Position numbers and translations under genes: made by a program. The notes under the pieces were generated by a model. It searched no databases and was not told where the DNA came from. It saw only the letters and a list, made by a program, of their open reading frames with translations. From assembly GCA_007134405.1 (NCBI GenBank), contig SLKW01000045.1, positions 1 to 8,022 of the forward strand: a stretch of DNA of 8,022 bases. Direction: 5' to 3'. Below, piece after piece: positions 4,886-8,022 of this stretch. How positions within the stretch are numbered: the first letter of the stretch is position 1; each line of letters opens with the position of its first letter. The DNA is from Paracoccaceae bacterium (GTDB taxonomy: Bacteria; Pseudomonadota; Alphaproteobacteria; Rhodobacterales; Rhodobacteraceae).

Positions 4886-7341
4886 GTTCTCACGCGCTCC
4901 ATTTGCGCATCGAAAAGCGGCTTCAGCGAAGCCCTCGCGGGGAAGTGTTTGCCGGCGATCTCAATGGACCATTCTCCCGATGACACGCAGTCTGCGGTAA
5001 GAGGACCCTCCGTTTCCGCAAAGCCAATCCCGACCGCGCCGCCAAGCGTATGGCCGTAGGCGCCGACCTGAATATACCCCACCGGCTGCCCGTCGAGATA
5101 GATAATCTCATTGCCATGAAGGAGCGGATCAGGGTCGGCCAGCAGGAACTGAAGCATCCGCCGCTTCGGCGTGCCGGCCGCCTTGATCCCGGCCAAGGCT
5201 TCTTTGCCAATAAATCCGCCGGGCTTGTCGAACTTTACCGCGAAGCCGAGCCCGGCCTCGATCGGGTTGTCGGTGTTGTCCAGATCGACACCAAAATCGC
5301 GATACGCCTTCTCGAGCCTGAGCGAGGACAGTGTCTGCATTCCCGCGTTGCGCAGGCTGTGATTAGCGCCCGCGTTGACCAGAAGGTCGTAGACCTGGAC
5401 TGCGTGCAAGCACGGCACCTGGAGTTCCCAGCCCAGTTCCCCCACGTAGGTGACGCGCAGAGCGAACACCTGAAAGAACCCGATATCGATCATTTGTGCG
5501 GTCATGAAGGGAAAGGCCGCGATGGAAAGGTCGGCAGTGCTCACAGCCTCCAGGATATCGCGCGCCTTCGGGCCGTGAAGATTGATCTGCGTAATCCCAG
5601 CGGTCATATCGGTTATTGTGACGAATTCCCCCGGCCGAATATGCCTCCGCATCCAAGTTTCAGTGTGTCCGTGACTGTTTTCACCGACCACGACCATGAA
5701 GCGGTCTTGATCCATGCGGGTCACGGTCAGGTCGGCCTCGAAACCACCTGCTTCGTTCGCCCATGCGGTGTAGACCACGCGGCCGACGGCAACGTCTACT
5801 TGGTTGCAGCTAATGCGGTTGAGTAATGCGCAAGCGTCACGCCCTTGGACTAGGAACTTCGACATCGACGACATATCCATGAGGATCGCGTCCTCGCGGG
5901 CGGCGCGATGTTCGGCAGCGTGCCAGTCGAACCAGTCCTGCCGTCCCCAACTATAGGTCTCGATCCGCGCCTCTTCAGGTGTTGGCGCGAACCAGTCGGG
6001 CAACTCCCAGCCGTGGCTTTCGCTGAAATGCGCCCCGGCCGCTTTTAACCGGTCGTAGAGCGCGGAGCGCTTCAGCCCGCGCGCGGTTTTGAAATTGTCA
6101 TTAGGGAAATGACCACCAAAGCTTTTCGCCGGCAACTCAGACGTGCGGGCGCGGCGGAATGCGGGTGTGTTTTGGGTGCCGTCGGCAAAGCGGTCTACAT
6201 TGAACGCCGTGTGATCGACCGGGCAGCGACCATCGACAATCCAATGCGCCAATGTCCGACCGATACCGGGACCATAGAGGATACCCAGCGAATTCAACCC
6301 CGCTGCGACCCAGCAGTTGCGCAAGCCCGGTGCCTCGCCCACCAGGGGGGCGAGATCTGGCGTGAAACTCTCCGGACCGCAGAATAATTTGCGCACGCCG
6401 ACCTCTGCCGCGCTCGGCACCCTCTTGAACGCCGCCTCGAGATGTGGGCCCATGCGCTCCCAGTCGGGCTCGATTTCGCCAAAGGAGAAATTTTCGGGGA
6501 TCGCTTCGACCATCCAGGCCGCGGCCTCGGGCTCGAAGAGGCCCACCAGGAGCCCACCCACTTCCTCACGATAGTACGACCAGTTGTGCGGATCCTCGAG
6601 CAGTGGAAGTTCGCTGTGGATGCCATCGATCTCATCGGTGATGAGGTAATAATGCTCGGCCGCCTGCAATGGCAGGTTCAACCCCGCTTTCGCCCCTAAC
6701 TGGCGCGACCACATGCCGGCGGCGATCACAACGTGCTCGGCTGCAATCTCGCCCTGGCAGGTGCGCACCCCCACGGCGTGACCATTGCGCATCAGGATTT
6801 CGCTGGCAGCGACATCCTCAATCACCCGTGCGCCACGAGTTCGCGCCCCGCGGGCCAGCGCCATCGTCGTGTCGACGGGGTTGGTGCGGCCTTCTTGCGG
6901 ATACCAGAAGGCAGCCAGCGTGGTCGAAAAGTCGCCGATGGGAAAGCGCTCCGCAGCCTCGGAAGGCGAAATTTCATGGACCTCGATCCCATGCAGGTTC
7001 ATGAAAGCCGCGCCCCGGCGCATCTCCTCCAGCCGTTCGCGCGTATCGGCGGGTTGGATATAGCCGACCCCGCGCCAGCCGGTCGCTAGCCCGGTCTCGG
7101 CTTCGAGGTGCGAGATAAGTTTGCGCCCGTACAGGTAGAGATTGCACTCCCACTCCGCGCCCAACACCGCGGGCACGATCTCGCCAGCCGCGTGCCAGGT
7201 TGTGCCGGATGTCAGCTTGTCGCGCTCCAGCACAACAACATCAGTTATCCCGAGTTCGGTCAAGTGATATGCGATGTTGCAGCCGATCGAACCGCCACCG
7301 ACGATGACCACCTGTGCCTGGCTGGGAAGGGTCGGCTCCAT
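4882..7341 (-). CDS. FAD-dependent dimethylglycine/sarcosine dehydrogenase-like protein with GcvT domain
   Basis: An 819-residue two-part enzyme. The N-terminal FAD/DAO oxidoreductase domain (about 9-370) has the dinucleotide motif GGGSIG (15-20), the ribose-binding Glu39 in VVLER, and SGTTWHAAG (45-53). In this last motif His50 matches the histidine that carries covalent FAD in mammalian dimethylglycine dehydrogenase. A second FAD contact, GLNSLGILYGPG, lies at 348-359. A central FAO_M-type segment (about 370-430) follows, then a GcvT-like tetrahydrofolate domain (about 440-720) with TYVGELGWEL (631-640) and IEAGLGFAV (694-702), and a GcvT C-terminal barrel to about 812. The family oxidatively demethylates N-methyl amines (dimethylglycine, sarcosine), passing the C1 unit to folate. 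The exact substrate cannot be read from sequence. The ATG at 7341 has AAAGGAG (7350-7356) eight bases upstream. No related catabolic gene lies beside it, so it appears monocistronic here. Confidence 0.9.
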   Translation of the reverse strand: MEPTLPSQAQVVIVGGGSIGCNIAYHLTELGITDVVVLERDKLTSGTTWHAAGEIVPAVLGAEWECNLYLYGRKLISHLEAETGLATGWRGVGYIQPADTRERLEEMRRGAAFMNLHGIEVHEISPSEAAERFPIGDFSTTLAAFWYPQEGRTNPVDTTMALARGARTRGARVIEDVAASEILMRNGHAVGVRTCQGEIAAEHVVIAAGMWSRQLGAKAGLNLPLQAAEHYYLITDEIDGIHSELPLLEDPHNWSYYREEVGGLLVGLFEPEAAAWMVEAIPENFSFGEIEPDWERMGPHLEAAFKRVPSAAEVGVRKLFCGPESFTPDLAPLVGEAPGLRNCWVAAGLNSLGILYGPGIGRTLAHWIVDGRCPVDHTAFNVDRFADGTQNTPAFRRARTSELPAKSFGGHFPNDNFKTARGLKRSALYDRLKAAGAHFSESHGWELPDWFAPTPEEARIETYSWGRQDWFDWHAAEHRAAREDAILMDMSSMSKFLVQGRDACALLNRISCNQVDVAVGRVVYTAWANEAGGFEADLTVTRMDQDRFMVVVGENSHGHTETWMRRHIRPGEFVTITDMTAGITQINLHGPKARDILEAVSTADLSIAAFPFMTAQMIDIGFFQVFALRVTYVGELGWELQVPCLHAVQVYDLLVNAGANHSLRNAGMQTLSSLRLEKAYRDFGVDLDNTDNPIEAGLGFAVKFDKPGGFIGKEALAGIKAAGTPKRRMLQFLLADPDPLLHGNEIIYLDGQPVGYIQVGAYGHTLGGAVGIGFAETEGPLTADCVSSGEWSIEIAGKHFPARASLKPLFDAQMERVRT

Positions 7342-7381
7342 GTCGAAGGCTCCTTTCTTGTCCGTCGTATTTGATCAAAAT

Positions 7382-7409
7382 CTTGGCCTTGACCGTCCGG
7401 GAAGGCAAG
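7382..7409. repeat. Imperfect inverted repeat upstream of the oxidoreductase
   Basis: CTTGGCCTT (7382-7390) pairs with AAGGCAAG (7402-7409) over 8 bp with G7386 bulged, around an 11-base loop that contains a further CC/GG pair. It lies 41-68 bp before the start codon, next to the palindrome at 7370-7379. It could be an operator or leader hairpin, but no regulator is encoded nearby. Confidence 0.35.
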
Positions 7410-7806
7410 GAACCAATTGAATCCCCATTCGGAGCAGGAACCGCGCATGCAAATTGACTGCCCTACAGCCTCGCTTCAACTCTGCCCAGTGATGCTAACC
7501 TTCCATCTGCGCGTGGCGCCCGAGCAAATTGCCGACGAGCACGAGACGCAACCATGGAGCCGTTAGACCTTAGGCCATTTGTCGTAGATGCAGGCGGCGA
7601 AGAACGGCAGCTTTACCAACTGCCAGACCCTCGCCCGGCCTGAAGCGTCCGATGAAGGGCAGAGCAGAGTTGTCCTCACGAGGCCAAGCTTCCAGGCACC
7701 TGATTGGTGGCTGGAATTAGACCGATGGGAAAGCCGTGCAGTGCCATACGCATAACAGTTTCGTCAGGAAAAGAAACGTTGCAAGCCCTCGGGATTGCGG
7801 CGGGTA

Positions 7807-7835
7807 TTGCCTAGCACCGCAAACTGGAATACTAG
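7807..7835 (+). promoter_or_regulatory. Possible tRNA-Ser promoter
   Basis: TTGCCT (7807-7812) and TACTAG (7830-7835) are separated by exactly 17 bp and would start transcription a few bases before the mature tRNA at 7846. The -35 match is fair (4 of 6) and the -10 is weak (3 of 6); position is the main support. Confidence 0.4.
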
Positions 7836-7845
7836 CGATCTTGTC

Positions 7846-7935
7846 GGAGAGGTGCCGGAGTGGTCGAACGGGGCGGTCTCGAAAACCGTTGAGGATGCAA
7901 GTCCTCCCAGGGTTCGAATCCCTGTCTCTCCGCCA
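7846..7935 (+). tRNA. tRNA-Ser, anticodon CGA (reads UCG)
   Basis: A 90-base class II tRNA folds completely. The acceptor stem is GGAGAGG with TCTCTCC (last pair G-U). The D arm has a CCG/CGG stem. The anticodon stem is GCGGT/ACCGT (7873-7877 with 7885-7889) around loop CTCGAAA, giving anticodon CGA at 7880-7882. The long variable arm GAGGA/TCCTC is diagnostic of Ser-type tRNAs. The T arm is CAGGG-TTCGAAT-CCCTG. Discriminator G7932 and an encoded CCA (7933-7935) close the molecule. Confidence 0.98.
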
Positions 7936-7961
7936 GATAACCTATTGAAAAGTTTCTGCAC

Positions 7962-7982
7962 ATCCGGCTCCGGCCGGATTTT
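7962..7982 (+). terminator. Rho-independent terminator after tRNA-Ser
   Basis: ATCCGGC (7962-7968), loop TCCG, GCCGGAT (7973-7979) form a perfect 7-bp GC-rich stem ending in a TTTT run (7979-7982). It begins 26 bases after the tRNA CCA end, the expected place to stop tRNA transcription. A second small stem, CTCG/CGAG, follows at about 7983-7997. Beyond it, to the window end, I see no feature. Confidence 0.8.
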
Positions 7983-8022
7983 CTCGTTGTTTTCGAGGGT
8001 TATGCGGGAGGGGCTGTTAACC

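Larger units (their letters stand above)
7342..7845. other. 504-bp stretch without a convincing gene
   Basis: This lies between the oxidoreductase start and tRNA-Ser. Near the left end is a 10-bp palindrome TTTGATCAAA (7370-7379). Beside it is an imperfect hairpin (7382-7390 with 7402-7409, 8 bp, one bulged G), both upstream of the oxidoreductase and possibly regulatory. Two short plus-strand ORFs are present: 7447-7566 (39 codons, AGGA at 7436-7439 with 7-base spacing) and 7588-7755 (55 codons, no Shine-Dalgarno). On the minus strand a frame is open from 7716 to a TAA at 7570 and continues readable to about 7500. I recognise none of these; they may be chance ORFs in GC-rich DNA or remnants of a decayed gene. 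Confidence 0.6.

Noticed and set aside
5050..5826. 258-codon plus-strand ORF inside the oxidoreductase gene
   Set aside because: It is opposite a protein with clear conserved motifs throughout and shows no recognisable domain.
7736..7961. Two overlapping ORFs (plus 7736-7948, minus 7764-7961) across the tRNA
   Set aside because: They read through the tRNA-Ser gene. The minus one contains GGETGIRTL, a well-known false protein produced by translating the antisense of tRNA-Ser genes.
7900..8022. tRNA-Ser 3' end as an integrated-element attachment site
   Set aside because: No integrase is present and no second copy of the tRNA 3' end was noticed; the sequence after the terminator is too short to judge.
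8002..8022. ATG at 8002 as the start of a following gene
   Set aside because: Only seven codons are visible, and the GAGGG before it is just two bases away, too close for a normal ribosome binding site.

Overview
The window looks like chromosomal DNA from an alphaproteobacterium, most likely Rhodobacteraceae (roseobacter/Paracoccus-type). It is GC-rich, and the encoded GyrA, DUF465/YdcH protein, ArgC and dimethylglycine-dehydrogenase-like protein all have the alphaproteobacterial style. I recognise these families from memory; no search was run.

Layout from left to right. Positions 1-551 (minus) hold the 5' part of argC, cut by the window edge. Positions 563-964 (minus) hold a universal stress protein gene 11 bp upstream of argC, so the two probably form an operon. 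Positions 965-1124 are a divergent control region with an FNR-type palindrome, a -10 element for usp and an extended -10 promoter for gyrA. Positions 1125-3839 (plus) hold a complete gyrA. Positions 3869-3908 carry an exact 20-bp tandem duplication that includes the 3' end of the next gene. Positions 3903-4490 (minus) encode an uncharacterised hydrophilic protein. Positions 4491-4632 are a second divergent control region with another FNR-type palindrome. Positions 4633-4872 (plus) hold a small DUF465/YdcH gene. Positions 4882-7341 (minus) hold a large FAD-dependent oxidoreductase with a GcvT-like C-terminus (dimethylglycine/sarcosine dehydrogenase type). Positions 7342-7845 contain no convincing gene. 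Positions 7846-7935 hold tRNA-Ser(CGA), followed by a hairpin terminator at 7962-7982.

The genes are mostly core functions: arginine synthesis, DNA topology, translation, and C1/methylamine demethylation coupled to folate. The most interesting link is regulatory. Two small genes, usp and ydcH, each have a near-consensus FNR/CRP-family palindrome centred about 60-65 bp before the start codon. For usp the spacing to a -10 element matches a class II activated promoter. This suggests, but does not prove, that both belong to an oxygen-responsive (FnrL/Dnr-like) regulon.

I found no CRISPR array, insertion sequence, integrase, toxin-antitoxin pair or defence system. Apart from the regulatory sites, the unrecognised protein at 3903-4490, the tandem repeat and the unexplained 504-bp gap, this is an ordinary core-genome region.
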